From positions 1 through 44,796 of the forward strand of contig WGFU01000007.1 of the NCBI GenBank assembly GCA_015492075.1: a DNA stretch of 44,796 bases. The letters are read 5' to 3'. The notes beneath the pieces were generated by a model. The model was given only the letters and a program-made list of their open reading frames with translations. It searched no databases and had not been told where the DNA came from. How positions within the stretch are numbered: position 1 is the first letter of the stretch; each line of letters begins with the position of its first letter. The position numbers were made by a program, and so were the translations under genes. The DNA comes from Gammaproteobacteria bacterium (GTDB lineage: Bacteria; Pseudomonadota; Gammaproteobacteria; GCA-2400775). This document shows positions 8,067-16,995 of this stretch, piece after piece.

Positions 8067-8747
8067 CTAAACGTCGCCAGTTGGGTTTATTTTTCGTGCC
8101 AGAGCAAGTCCGTCAGCAATCGGCACAAGGCTAATATCAACACGCGAATCGGTCAGCAGTTTGTCGTTAAAGCGACGAATAGCAACAGTGTCTTCATCCT
8201 GTTTATCAGGGTCTATCACTGAGCCACCCCATAACACATTGTCGACCGCAATCAAACCACCCGCCCGCAGCAAGACCAGGCTTTTCTCGTAATAAGTCTG
8301 ATAGTTAGTTTTGTCGGCATCAATAAAAACGAAATCATACCTTGCCTCACCGCCAGCAGCGATCAGGGCATCCAGGGTGTTCACCGCTGGCGCTAGACGA
8401 AGATCTATTTTATGGTCGACGCCGGCTTGGCGCCAATAACGGCGCGCCATCGATGTCCATTCTTCACTCACATCACATGCCACTATTTTTGCGTCGCTTG
8501 AACTGGCCAATGCCATGACAAGGCTGCTGTAGCCGGTAAACGTGCCTATCTCAATGATATGTTTTGCGCCTATCAATTTAACCAGTAGCGCCATAAATTG
8601 GCCCTGCTCAGGTGAAATCTGCATCATCGCCATGGGCTCTTGGGCAGTTTCTTCACGTAGTAACCTGAGCACTTCAGCTTCGCGCAAGGACACCGACAAC
8701 ATATAGTGGTACAGTTCATCATTAAGGTTAAGTGTTTGTTTCGACAT
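8067..8747 (-). CDS. SAM-dependent O-methyltransferase (caffeoyl-CoA OMT-like)
   Basis: The 226-residue protein is a class I methyltransferase of the OMT family 3 type. The SAM-binding loop is IIEIGTFTGYSSL (~66-78), the acidic residue after strand 2 lies in VACDVSEEW, and the metal/substrate region is FVFIDADKTNY followed by GLIAVDNVLWGG. These are the standard landmarks of the divalent-cation-dependent COMT/CCoAOMT group. The natural substrate in bacteria of this group is usually unknown, so none is assigned. It is divergent from thpR, with the two starts about 57 bp apart. Confidence 0.88.
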   Translation of the reverse strand: MSKQTLNLNDELYHYMLSVSLREAEVLRLLREETAQEPMAMMQISPEQGQFMALLVKLIGAKHIIEIGTFTGYSSLVMALASSSDAKIVACDVSEEWTSMARRYWRQAGVDHKIDLRLAPAVNTLDALIAAGGEARYDFVFIDADKTNYQTYYEKSLVLLRAGGLIAVDNVLWGGSVIDPDKQDEDTVAIRRFNDKLLTDSRVDISLVPIADGLALARKINPTGDV

Positions 8748-8803
8748 GAGTGCGAGATACCGTTTTTCACATTTTACATTGTAAAGATAGCACGAGTCAT
8801 AAG

Positions 8804-9409
8804 GTGATAATCCGTTCGTTCATCGCATTGCAATTGTCGAAGATGAGTTGCTATCAACTCGCCGAGCTGGCTGACCCTTATCAGGCACAGGACAAACACC
8901 ATGAAATTAGTTGGCCTGATGTTGAAAATTACCATATAACGCTCGCCTTTCTCGGCAACCAGACCACTGATGACCTGCAGCGCTTAGGCGAGCAACTCGG
9001 TTTCGCCCTGCAACTGGATTCCGAGTTCAGCGTAATGGCAGTGGAACTCAGCTATTTCCCCTATCATTCGCGGCCGAATGTGCTGGCTGTAATGCTAAAA
9101 CTCAACGCACTACTGGAACATTTAAAAAATAACGTCGATCAAGTACTGCGGCGCTGCGATATCGCTTATGACAAACACAAATTCGTTCCCCACGTTACGC
9201 TTGGTCGAGTACGTGGCCGCAAACCACCTCGCTTGACCATACCGCCACGCTATATCGACCTTGAGCTGACATGCACAGACTTGACTTTATTTCGCAGCGA
9301 GTTACGAAATGATGGTGCTATTTACAGGCCACTATACAATATTAGTAGTGATCCAGCATCAACAGAGAATAATAACGGATTAAGCGATTTAGATGATAGG
9401 TGGGACTAA
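8804..9409 (+). CDS. thpR: RNA 2',3'-cyclic phosphodiesterase (2H family, ThpR/LigT)
   Basis: It belongs to the 2H phosphoesterases that open 2',3'-cyclic phosphates at RNA ends. Two HxT motifs are visible: YHITLAF and VPHVTLGR, about 110 residues apart as the family requires. The N-terminus RSFIALQL is the usual family beginning. I therefore choose GTG 8804, just after AAG of AAGGTG, instead of the ATG at 8750, which would overlap the promoter region of the divergent methyltransferase. The start is uncertain because the Shine-Dalgarno-like bases touch the start codon. The C-terminal ~20 residues are polar and look disordered. Confidence 0.85.
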   Translation: MIIRSFIALQLSKMSCYQLAELADPYQAQDKHHEISWPDVENYHITLAFLGNQTTDDLQRLGEQLGFALQLDSEFSVMAVELSYFPYHSRPNVLAVMLKLNALLEHLKNNVDQVLRRCDIAYDKHKFVPHVTLGRVRGRKPPRLTIPPRYIDLELTCTDLTLFRSELRNDGAIYRPLYNISSDPASTENNNGLSDLDDRWD

Positions 9410-9603
9410 AGCGCCGACCATTATCGGTATTCTTGGCCGGGCCAGCAGGCCATCAAAAAATCCATGCCATGGAAATCTGGCAGCAGTTATTAATCATGAC
9501 CCACTCAGGGTTCTGAGTGTGAACCCAGATGACCATCTGATATCGTTATACCAATGACACTGCACAATGTGTATGAAATATATGCTAGCGTCCATCACCA
9601 TCA

Positions 9604-10041
9604 TTATTCGATTTTTTTCACCGGAGCAATCTTTTCAATACCCTCGCATAGCGGCACACGCCAGAGAAATGTCATTAATGTGATAGCAATGACAATCAAC
9701 AGAAGTCGCAAATAGGTATCGGCAACCAAGAAACCGATAGAGAGGCTAAAGGTGAAAGCAATTGAGCCTAACGCCATATAGCGCACCGGCCGGCGAATGC
9801 ATCGTTTTGACTCCCAGTCTCGGATCACAGAGCCACAAAATCGATTGCTCAATAGCATGTTATAAAAACGGCTCGATGATTTGGCAAAACAAGCAGCCGC
9901 CAATAAAATAAACGGGGTTGTCGGTAATACCGGTAACACGATACCAATCAGACCCAGAAGTAATGCAGCAAAACCGCAAACAATCAATATAACTCGTTGC
10001 GCTCGGGGAAAAACCAAATGCGAAATCAATTTATTCGGCAT
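9604..10041 (-). CDS. ybaN: YbaN/DUF454 family inner-membrane protein
   Basis: The 145-residue protein has a hydrophobic N-terminal hairpin with the family signature GLIGIVLPVLPTTPFILLAAACFAKSS, cut here only for description: GLIGIVLPVLPTTPF then AAACFAKSS. A central LLSNRFCGSVIRDWE segment and two more membrane helices at ~87-105 and ~108-125 follow. This is diagnostic of DUF454 (E. coli YbaN). The function is unknown. It stands alone on the minus strand; the 194 bp after it contain nothing I can name. Confidence 0.85.
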   Translation of the reverse strand: MPNKLISHLVFPRAQRVILIVCGFAALLLGLIGIVLPVLPTTPFILLAAACFAKSSSRFYNMLLSNRFCGSVIRDWESKRCIRRPVRYMALGSIAFTFSLSIGFLVADTYLRLLLIVIAITLMTFLWRVPLCEGIEKIAPVKKIE

Positions 10042-10312
10042 GAAAAATTGAGCCAGCTAATTAAGAGAACTCCGATCTTATCGCTTTTTTTACCTCAAGC
10101 ATATGCTGGTTAGCATAGGGCTACGACAAAAATACAAGTGCTCTGCTATAGCAGATAATGCCTACAGACATAACACCAGGGGCAGAGTATTTACCCGAGA
10201 TCTTTACATGAAAGTCTTTTCTCTCAAGATGGCGTTCAAAACCAACCCAAAATACTCATTTACTGCCTCTAAACTATAGAAAAGCCATTAAGCTTTAACA
10301 GCAGCAGCGAAA

Positions 10313-10975
10313 TCAACGCGTTGGATAACCGAGAAAATAGACCTGTTCTTCGATCGCGTTGAGTCCACGCGTCTTAAATTGGGGATTCTCGGCGATGATG
10401 TTTTCGCTGCTTAAAGGCGTAATCGGCACTACTTCAGAAAAATGATAGCGCACTTCGTACGCTGGAACCGAAAACGGTGGACCATCCATCTTGTCCTGGT
10501 CATAATCAAAACAAATGAGTAAAACGCGCAGAGGCGCGGGAACTAGATAGCTGAGATGTTTGCAGTATTCACTTCTCATCTGCTTAGGTAAGGCCACCAG
10601 GGCCGCTCTGTCGTAGACCGCATCAACATGCTCAAATAATTCGGGAATTAAATCGAAAAAATCACCGCGGTAGATCGTAATATTGTCACAACACCATCGT
10701 TCAAGATGATCAAATATCTTAATATCGGGCGTCATCTGATTTTCGGCGAAGAAGGCATTGACCGCTTTTTCAGACAACTCTACCCCAATTACGTCAACAC
10801 CCTGGCGTGCCAGCCATAACATATCCTGCGACTTTCCGCATAGAGGCACGAAAACACAGCCACCCGGCTGCACACCAAGCACACTATAATGCTCTATCAG
10901 CTTGGGATTAACCCCATCAAGGTGAAAACCGATCTCGTTGTTGGCCCAGCGTTGCCGCCAAAATTCTGCATCCAT
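10313..10975 (-). CDS. tpm: Thiopurine S-methyltransferase
   Basis: Bacterial Tpm methylates thiopurines and, in studied species, selenium and tellurium oxyanions, using S-adenosylmethionine. The 220 residues match the family from end to end: MDAEFWRQRWANNEIGFH at the start, FVPLCGKSQDMLWLA (SAM loop), VIGVELSEKAVNAFF, GDFFDL, YDRAALVALP and the C-terminal VYFLGYP. Length and motifs leave little doubt. CAGG lies just before the ATG. It is divergent from the pst-like operon with 158 bp between starts. Confidence 0.93.
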   Translation of the reverse strand: MDAEFWRQRWANNEIGFHLDGVNPKLIEHYSVLGVQPGGCVFVPLCGKSQDMLWLARQGVDVIGVELSEKAVNAFFAENQMTPDIKIFDHLERWCCDNITIYRGDFFDLIPELFEHVDAVYDRAALVALPKQMRSEYCKHLSYLVPAPLRVLLICFDYDQDKMDGPPFSVPAYEVRYHFSEVVPITPLSSENIIAENPQFKTRGLNAIEEQVYFLGYPTR

Positions 10976-11066
10976 AACCTGAAAATACCTTAAGCAATGG
11001 GGCGCGCGCCTTTAAACCGGCACGCCCACCTTGACGATAGAATAAAGAAATGAAATTTTAACTCCC

Positions 11067-11080
11067 TGTGATCAATCACA
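11067..11080. promoter_or_regulatory. Inverted repeat TGTGAT-CA-ATCACA upstream of pstS-like gene
   Basis: Six-base arms with a 2-base centre lie about 55 bp before the pstS-like start, between divergent tpm and pst. The half-sites resemble CRP/FNR-type sites but the spacing (4 between TGTGA and TCACA) does not fit classic CRP (6). An unidentified regulator is possible. No clear Pho box is seen. Confidence 0.35.
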
Positions 11081-11133
11081 AAAAAATCATGCTAGTCTTC
11101 ACGCTTACCATGATCAGTGTTTTATAGTCTCTT

Positions 11134-11961
11134 ATGTTCAATCGTATCATTCTTCTATTTACTTTAATTCTGCCCTTTCATGCCAGCTTCGCACAACCAA
11201 CTATTAATATTGCGGGCTCCAGTACGATTTTGCCGCTGATGGCTGATGCCGCTAATGCATACCAGGCCATCGCACCGACAATCAAGATTACCGTTTCCGG
11301 CGGCGGCTCGGGTACTGGTATCAACGCTGTTATTAACGGCATCGTTGATATCGGCATGAGCTCTCGCCAACCCACGGCAACAGAAAAAGCAAAACTCTCG
11401 GAAAACTTCGACATTATCGATATCGCTCGCGACGCCGTCGCCATTACCGTTTCAAAAGCGGTGATCGAATCTGGCGTCCACAGCCTTAGCCTTGAGCAAG
11501 TCGCTGATATTTACCGTGGAAAAATCAACAACTGGAAGCAAGTCGGTGGCTTTGATAAAAAAATACTGGTCATTGACAAAGAACCCTCACGTGGCACACG
11601 ACACGTCTTCGCCAAAACCATACTTGGCGATGCTAAAGCGCGGGCGCCCGGCGCCAACATCATTTCAGGCTCTAATAATGAAGAACGCTCTATTATTAGC
11701 CGCAGCAAGCAAGCCATAGGCATGCTATCGCATGCGTGGTTAAATGACAGGGCTCGGGGTATTGCACTAACGTTAGACAATGGCAAAACGGTCAGCGCAA
11801 GCCCAGCGGATGTACTAAGTGGCAGCTACCCGATTCAACGCAGTCTGTCGATTATCGTGGCAAAAAAAAGGAGCAAGACCCTACAAGCATTTATTGAATT
11901 TCTACAATCGCCAGCCTTGGCACCATTAATTAAAAAGAACGGCTATCTTCCACTGGTTTAA
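11134..11961 (+). CDS. pstS: Phosphate ABC transporter substrate-binding protein (PstS-like)
   Basis: This is the periplasmic phosphate-binding component. A signal peptide (~1-20, ending ASFA) precedes NIAGSSTILPLM, the strand-loop that holds the phosphate in this family. Later motifs include VSGGGSGTGINAVINGIVDIG, SSRQPT and EPSRGTRHVF. At 275 aa it is one of the short PstS forms, without the ~70 extra residues of E. coli PstS. It starts a four-gene unit: pstC follows after 2 bases. The close set of one binding protein, two permeases and one ATPase defines the Pst type. Other anions cannot be fully excluded, but phosphate is the best call. Confidence 0.85.
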   Translation: MFNRIILLFTLILPFHASFAQPTINIAGSSTILPLMADAANAYQAIAPTIKITVSGGGSGTGINAVINGIVDIGMSSRQPTATEKAKLSENFDIIDIARDAVAITVSKAVIESGVHSLSLEQVADIYRGKINNWKQVGGFDKKILVIDKEPSRGTRHVFAKTILGDAKARAPGANIISGSNNEERSIISRSKQAIGMLSHAWLNDRARGIALTLDNGKTVSASPADVLSGSYPIQRSLSIIVAKKRSKTLQAFIEFLQSPALAPLIKKNGYLPLV

Positions 11962-11963
11962 CG

Positions 11964-12803
11964 ATGTGGCTACGTAGCTGGATACGCTTTTCCGTCATTG
12001 CCAGCCTGGCACTGGTCTTATTATTTGTTGGCTTTTTGCTCAGCGCCTCCGCACCTTTCTTTTTTAACTACGGCTTATCGCCAATTATTGCCCGCGAATG
12101 GTATCCCTATGAAAATCTGTATGGTTTGCTGCCGGCATTAATCGGCAGCGCATGGGTCATCGTTATTGCTCTGTCTTTAGCCCTGCCCTGTGGCCTGGCA
12201 ACTGCCATTGTATCCGTCGAGATCTTGCCACAGCGTTATCACGGCTTGATCAATGTCTGCATCGATATACTCGCCGGCATTCCATCCGTCGTCTATGGCC
12301 TGCTCGGTATTGCGCTTTTACTGCCCTGGCTGGAAAATAATCTTGACTTGCTCAGCGGCCACAGCCTGTTGGCAGCAGGCCTTCTCCTGTCAGTAATGAT
12401 ATTGCCCACCATCACCCGCTTAAGCCAAGATGCTTTGCGTGATGTCGACACCAGCTATCGCGAGGCAGCCCGCAGTCTCGGGCTTGACTGGTCGCAACGG
12501 CTCTTTTCTGTGTTGCTGCCACAGGCCTGGCCTGGCATTCGTTCGGCCTCATTACTCGCAACCGGTCGTGGGCTCGGCGAAACCATTGCTGTGATGCTGG
12601 TCGTCGGCTCTATTGATCGCATACCGCAGCCTTGGTATAACCTGCTGGCACCAGCGCAGACCATTACTTCGCGCATTGGTCGCGAGATGGGTGAAGCCAG
12701 TGTCGGCAGCAGCCAATGGTCAGCCTTGATGGCCTGCGCATTGGTTTTAACGCTAAGCGTATTACTCTTGAGCCTTCTGGCGCAGCGCCCCGCAAGGACT
12801 TAA
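11964..12803 (+). CDS. pstC: Phosphate ABC transporter permease PstC
   Basis: One of the two membrane halves of the phosphate channel. The 279 residues hold about six transmembrane helices; the EAA loop that docks on the ATPase is YREAARSLGLDWSQRLFSVLLP (~154-175; only partly quoted as REAARSLGLDWSQRLF). ILAGIPSVVYGLLGI and the GRGLGETIAVMLVVG segment are highly typical of PstC. At 279 residues it is at the short end for PstC. It starts 2 bases after the pstS stop and is followed after 3 bases by pstA. Confidence 0.88.
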   Translation: MWLRSWIRFSVIASLALVLLFVGFLLSASAPFFFNYGLSPIIAREWYPYENLYGLLPALIGSAWVIVIALSLALPCGLATAIVSVEILPQRYHGLINVCIDILAGIPSVVYGLLGIALLLPWLENNLDLLSGHSLLAAGLLLSVMILPTITRLSQDALRDVDTSYREAARSLGLDWSQRLFSVLLPQAWPGIRSASLLATGRGLGETIAVMLVVGSIDRIPQPWYNLLAPAQTITSRIGREMGEASVGSSQWSALMACALVLTLSVLLLSLLAQRPART

Positions 12804-12806
12804 TAC

Positions 12807-13640
12807 GTGGCTAATCGTTGCACACAAGTGCTATTGATTCTGTTGGCGCTACCTGCGCTGGCGGTACCGCTGGCATGTCTTATCTATCTGCTAATGCGCG
12901 GCCTGCCAGGTTTCGACAGTAGTTTATTCAGCCTGAATTTTAGCTCAGCAGGCTTTGACGATAAACACAGTGTCATACCCCAAATTATGGGCTCTCTAGC
13001 GCTCAGCGTTCTATCTTGCCTGTTAGCGCTGCCTTTGGCCATTGGCCTGTCACTGTATAACCGGCTCTATGCTGGGCCGCGCAGCAAACTGTTTATGCAA
13101 CACCTCTTAACCAGTTTTCAAAGCATTCCGCCACTGGTATATGGCCTCTTTGGCTTGCTTATCTTTGTCCATTTTCTCGGCTGGGGACTATCACTGGCGG
13201 CTGGCACGATTGTGCTGGCCATGATTATTTTGCCGGTCTTAACACTCAATACCATCCATGCCATAGAGCGCGTACCGCAAGACTATACTGATGCCGCCCG
13301 CGCCCTGGGCATGTCGGCCAGTCAAATCATCTGGCACGTATGGCGCCCACGCGCATGGCGCAGCTTATTGACCGGCTTGTTTCTCGCCGTGGCACGTACT
13401 CTGTCAGAAACAGCGCCAATATTATTTACCGCCACCGTATTTTCGGGAGCAAGCTGGCCGGACTCACTGCTCTCCCCCGTAACCAGCTTGCAAACCCATA
13501 TCTTTTATCTGGCCCAGGAGGCCGTTGACGAAAATACCGTTGCCCGTGCCTGGAGTAGTGCTCTGGTTCTTGTTACGCTAGTAACCATGTTCAGTGTCAT
13601 CGCGCACCTTCTAAATAAGCGGCATATCAAGCATGGATAA
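12807..13640 (+). CDS. pstA: Phosphate ABC transporter permease PstA
   Basis: Second membrane half. The start is GTG, 3 bases after the pstC stop, and the last 8 bases overlap pstB. The 277-residue protein has an N-terminal anchor helix, LACLIYLLMRGLPGFD, then five more helices. Family marks are SLYNRLYAG, FQSIPPLVYGLFGLLIFV, the EAA-type loop DYTDAARALGMSASQIIWHV and ARTLSETAPILFTATVF. These match PstA, in which the SETAP stretch is conserved. The translational overlap with pstB suggests coupling. Confidence 0.88.
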   Translation: MANRCTQVLLILLALPALAVPLACLIYLLMRGLPGFDSSLFSLNFSSAGFDDKHSVIPQIMGSLALSVLSCLLALPLAIGLSLYNRLYAGPRSKLFMQHLLTSFQSIPPLVYGLFGLLIFVHFLGWGLSLAAGTIVLAMIILPVLTLNTIHAIERVPQDYTDAARALGMSASQIIWHVWRPRAWRSLLTGLFLAVARTLSETAPILFTATVFSGASWPDSLLSPVTSLQTHIFYLAQEAVDENTVARAWSSALVLVTLVTMFSVIAHLLNKRHIKHG

Positions 13641-14460
13641 GGTAACGGCGGCCACCCTGGCAGATCACGCAGCAAACTCGCCCAAGCAAGCAGCATTAGT
13701 GCGAAAAATTCGTATTGAAATTAACGGATTATCACTAAAGCGCGCGGGTCGTATTATTTTAAATAGACTTAATCTGAGTTTGGCCAATCGAGGTATCACC
13801 GCTATCATCGGTCCTTCCGGCGCTGGCAAAAGCTCTCTACTGCGCTGTATGAATGGCCTGGTAAACGATTGGCAGGGGGAGATTATTATCGATGGCGTTG
13901 CCAGTAAACAATGGCCTTGCGGTGCCGATGCCTTGCGCCGCCATATCGGCTTGATCGCGCAAAAACCGACAGTGTTTCCCTGCTCGATCGCCGGCAATGT
14001 TTTATTTGGTATTCGCGGCAAACAACGGCGCCAGGATAACGGCGAGCTCATTGAATCCTGCCTTAAACAAGCCGCCCTATGGGACGAAGTGTGTGACCGC
14101 CTTGATCATGACGCACAGACGCTTTCTGTTGGCCAGCAACAACGTTTATGCATTGCCCGCGCACTGGCGGTAAAACCAGCCGTCATCCTGCTTGACGAAC
14201 CAACCGCATCTCTCGATCCGCGCTCAAAAAACAAAATAGAAGCCTCCCTGCGCGGACTAGCCACGAGTATGCCGGTAGTGGTGGTTAGTCACGACCTGGA
14301 CCAGGTGCGCCGCCTCGGTGGACACACCTTGTTTATGTGTGATGGCAAGCTCATCGAACAAGGCAACAGCGAAACCCTGCTCAGCACACCACAACGTGTT
14401 GAAACACGAGAGTTCTTTCAGTGGAGTATGTGTGACTGTCCTACCGATGCCGAGAAATAA
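13633..14460 (+). CDS. pstB: Phosphate ABC transporter ATPase PstB-like
   Basis: Cytoplasmic ATPase that powers the importer. Walker A is GPSGAGKSS, the Q-loop lies in GLIAQKPTVFP, the signature reads LSVGQQQRLCIARAL, Walker B is VILLDEPTASLD and the switch His is in VVVSHDLDQV. The LSVGQ signature deviates from the usual LSGGQ, and Walker A has GAGKSS in place of GCGKST. An N-terminal extension of about 25 residues precedes the fold. These traits and the short PstS suggest a divergent Pst subtype. There is no phoU, phoB or phoR nearby. The stop lies 21 bp from the convergent msrA stop. Confidence 0.86.
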   Translation: MDKVTAATLADHAANSPKQAALVRKIRIEINGLSLKRAGRIILNRLNLSLANRGITAIIGPSGAGKSSLLRCMNGLVNDWQGEIIIDGVASKQWPCGADALRRHIGLIAQKPTVFPCSIAGNVLFGIRGKQRRQDNGELIESCLKQAALWDEVCDRLDHDAQTLSVGQQQRLCIARALAVKPAVILLDEPTASLDPRSKNKIEASLRGLATSMPVVVVSHDLDQVRRLGGHTLFMCDGKLIEQGNSETLLSTPQRVETREFFQWSMCDCPTDAEK

Positions 14461-14481
14461 CAAACCCATCACTAACTAATA

Positions 14482-15165
14482 TTAACTATCCCTATTGATG
14501 GGAAATAGGGCGCCTGTTCCACCCAAACCACAATAGCCATTGGGGTTTTTTGCCAAATATTGCTGGTGATAGGCTTCCGCATAATAAAACACGGTTGCCG
14601 GTTTAATTTCGGTTGTTATCGCGCCATAGCCTAGGCTATGTAGTACAGACTGATAATCAAGCAAACTTTGTCTCGCCATTGCCATTTGTTGATCGTTATA
14701 TGTATAAATACCTGAGCGATATTGCGTTCCCTTATCGTTCCCCTGCCGCATCCCCTGCGTCGGATTATGTGACTCCCAGAAAACTTTCAGCAAGCCTGCA
14801 TAATCCACCAGGCCAGGATCAAATACAATGCGAACCACTTCATTATGGCCGGTTTGGCCACTGCACACCTCTTCGTAAGTCGGGTTAGGTGTATGCCCCG
14901 CCGCATATCCTACTGACGTAACATAAACACCTTCACACTGCCAAAAACAGCGCTCGGCACCCCAAAAACATCCCAAACCGAACATGGCCTGCTCCAGACC
15001 CTCAGGAAACGGCGGCAACATGCGATGGCCATTTACATAATGCGTATCAGGAACCGGCGTTGCGGTATTGCGACCGGGTAAAACCTGGTCGGGCGTTGGT
15101 ATAGGCGTAAATTTTTGACCAAACATTACTGCTCCGACAGGGTCGATGCTTGCCTGGGCAGACAA
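14482..15165 (-). CDS. msrA: Peptide methionine sulfoxide reductase MsrA
   Basis: It repairs oxidised methionine (S-sulfoxide) in proteins. Catalytic Cys66 sits in GCFWGAER. Further marks are [44 protein letters not shown] and [10 protein letters not shown]. The 60-residue N-terminal extension with LPGRNT matches E. coli-type MsrA, as does the 227-aa length. One recycling cysteine is kept (GYCGLGG), but the last one of E. coli MsrA (in GIGVC) is replaced: here the end reads [12 protein letters not shown]. The redox relay may therefore use fewer cysteines. It is a single gene, convergent with pstB. Confidence 0.95.
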   Translation of the reverse strand: MSAQASIDPVGAVMFGQKFTPIPTPDQVLPGRNTATPVPDTHYVNGHRMLPPFPEGLEQAMFGLGCFWGAERCFWQCEGVYVTSVGYAAGHTPNPTYEEVCSGQTGHNEVVRIVFDPGLVDYAGLLKVFWESHNPTQGMRQGNDKGTQYRSGIYTYNDQQMAMARQSLLDYQSVLHSLGYGAITTEIKPATVFYYAEAYHQQYLAKNPNGYCGLGGTGALFPINRDS

Positions 15166-15183
15166 TAAACCAGGTGATTTCTA

Positions 15184-15546
15184 CTACAATTCCTTTCTTT
15201 CATTAACATAGTGGATCAGAGAATGCTGCGTTTCATCATCCAGGTTTAGAAACTGTACACCAACATGGTATTCATTTTCGGACAAGCGTAAAAAACGCGT
15301 CACCAAGGAATCACAATCGAGTGTAAAATCTTCATCTACCTTGATACTAAGCGTAAAATTAACACGGTCTCTTGGTCCGGACCAGTGACCAGACGGAAAA
15401 ATCTGCCGCACTGTCCAACAATCGCAATTGAACGAGATGCCTAAATAAGACATATCAATACTTTTCATGGCAAATAGCTGCCCATCAGGCAGCAGTAACT
15501 CGACGGGCAGGCTTACCTCAATACGTGGAGAAAGTCGTCGCTCCAT
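15184..15546 (-). CDS. PilZ-domain protein (c-di-GMP receptor candidate)
   Basis: PilZ proteins bind c-di-GMP and pass the signal to a partner. The 120-residue product has the RxxxR-type box in ERRLSPRIEV near its N-terminus, and the second motif DMSYLGISF (D/NxSxxG). It ends soon after the barrel (HVGVQFLNLDDETQHSLIHYV), so it is a single-domain PilZ. ATG 15546 is preferred because CAGGAAG lies 8 bases before it; a GTG six codons upstream would swallow that site. It lies 18 bp downstream of the msrA start on the same strand. The partner is unknown. Confidence 0.87.
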   Translation of the reverse strand: MERRLSPRIEVSLPVELLLPDGQLFAMKSIDMSYLGISFNCDCWTVRQIFPSGHWSGPRDRVNFTLSIKVDEDFTLDCDSLVTRFLRLSENEYHVGVQFLNLDDETQHSLIHYVNERKEL

Positions 15547-15651
15547 AAGCAGTCTTCCTGTCACTCCGATTGTTAGAATAATAAGGAGTATTGTGACAAT
15601 ACCTTCGGTGAGTCATGTTACCGCGTTTACCAGAGTAATACTCTTGTCATA

Positions 15652-16950
15652 TCACGTTTTTGCACCATCGTAGCGTCGGTAAAGGCTTAACAAAGCAAAA
15701 AGATCGCCATCCGCCTCCTGTCCATGGCCAGACATTTGCAGCATTCGCTGGGCGGATAAGATCAAGGATTTGCTTTGATAGCGAGTCTCATGCGAAAAAT
15801 GGATGTATTTCAGTACCAAAAAGGCATTAAACCAGCGTAGAAATCGCGCAACCAGGGTTTCTATGCTGGCAGTGTTAGCGCGAATTTCGGCCATACGCTG
15901 CGCAACCCCTTGCTGCTGCAAAAATATATTCAATGTTTGCGGCAAGACTTGCAAACCCACCACGCCAAAGTCCGAGATATTACGCAAGCTATTCAACCAA
16001 TCCACCAAGCAGCGTAAATCGCTAAACACTCGCGGATCATAGCTAGTATAAGCACTTAAACCACTCTCAACCCAGCGTAAGACAGTAGGCCCAGTGCCAA
16101 AAGGCACGCGCTGCGACAAGCGTGCTGAGGGCCGTACGCGCGTTGTCAAAATGCGTCCGCACTGACCCAGAGCGGTAAACTTATGAATAAAGTAAAAATC
16201 TTCCCCGGCCTGACGCTTATTCATACCACCTTGTGCCATATAGGCGCAGACGCGCACAGCGAAACAGGAACCCAAGGTCAAATAATCGTAAGGTAAACCG
16301 GAATAACGCAGGCCTTGTACGTAATAACGCAGGTGGAGCTCGTAAGCGGCTATCGCCTGGCGGTGTGCGGGGTCAGAGACCTCATCGAGACAATGCTCAA
16401 AATCAATGACCGCAATCTGGCATAGCGGGTGTTTATCAAAATAGTCGCTAATGGCGCATAAATACTGTTGATCAACGATACAATCAGCATCAAGCGAGAC
16501 GCAAACACCGTTTTCCTGGGCCACCTCAGCAAAACGCGAAACCGCGAGATCCAGACCCACTTTTCGTGCCAAACCGACGCCCTGATGCTTCGCCGGAAGA
16601 TGGTTGTCAACAACACAATGCAGACGAAAACCGACTTCATTGTGTTGTTGCGCCCAAGCGGCCAATTCAATAACGGTTTTTTCATTTTGTCTATGCACAG
16701 CATCGTCATCGTCACTAGCAGCGTTTATAATAAGCAGCACTTCTACTGCACAAAGTGGCCGCGTGCAGGCGTGCAAGGTATCAATAGTCCTGATAACATC
16801 CGGCTCACTGTAACAAGGGATGACCACCACCAGACCCAGGTCAGGCGCCGGCGGACAAAGAGCGGAATCACTAAGCTTTGGCACAAAACGCTGGCGATAA
16901 CGCGTCCAACGCTGCTGAATAGGATTATCACGTCTTATTGAAGTGGCCAT
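15652..16950 (-). CDS. Family 2 glycosyltransferase
   Basis: The 432-residue protein has a GT-A fold: GLVVVIPCYSEPDVI at the start of the nucleotide-sugar fold (~39-53), then VCVSLDADCIVD with the metal-binding DxD (~150) and an acceptor-side GEDFYFIHKF (ED motif, ~248). These are family GT2 marks. The C-terminal ~130 residues are helical and unlike a polymerase; no clear membrane helix is seen, so it may be cytoplasmic. Sugar and acceptor cannot be told. It is divergent from miaE with 45 bp between. I see no polysaccharide operon around it, which is unusual for a GT2. Confidence 0.82.
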   Translation of the reverse strand: MATSIRRDNPIQQRWTRYRQRFVPKLSDSALCPPAPDLGLVVVIPCYSEPDVIRTIDTLHACTRPLCAVEVLLIINAASDDDDAVHRQNEKTVIELAAWAQQHNEVGFRLHCVVDNHLPAKHQGVGLARKVGLDLAVSRFAEVAQENGVCVSLDADCIVDQQYLCAISDYFDKHPLCQIAVIDFEHCLDEVSDPAHRQAIAAYELHLRYYVQGLRYSGLPYDYLTLGSCFAVRVCAYMAQGGMNKRQAGEDFYFIHKFTALGQCGRILTTRVRPSARLSQRVPFGTGPTVLRWVESGLSAYTSYDPRVFSDLRCLVDWLNSLRNISDFGVVGLQVLPQTLNIFLQQQGVAQRMAEIRANTASIETLVARFLRWFNAFLVLKYIHFSHETRYQSKSLILSAQRMLQMSGHGQEADGDLFALLSLYRRYDGAKT

Positions 16951-16995
16951 CAGACACTGATTTTTGAAAATTTAACCGTAGCATAAAAACTGAAC

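Noticed and set aside
8750-8803. ATG 8750 as start of thpR
   Set aside because: It would add 18 residues unlike the family, and the start region would lie 2 bp from the divergent methyltransferase start.
11067-11080. The palindrome before pstS as a CRP or FNR site
   Set aside because: The spacer is too short for CRP and the half-sites do not match FNR (TTGAT/ATCAA); kept only as an unassigned inverted repeat.
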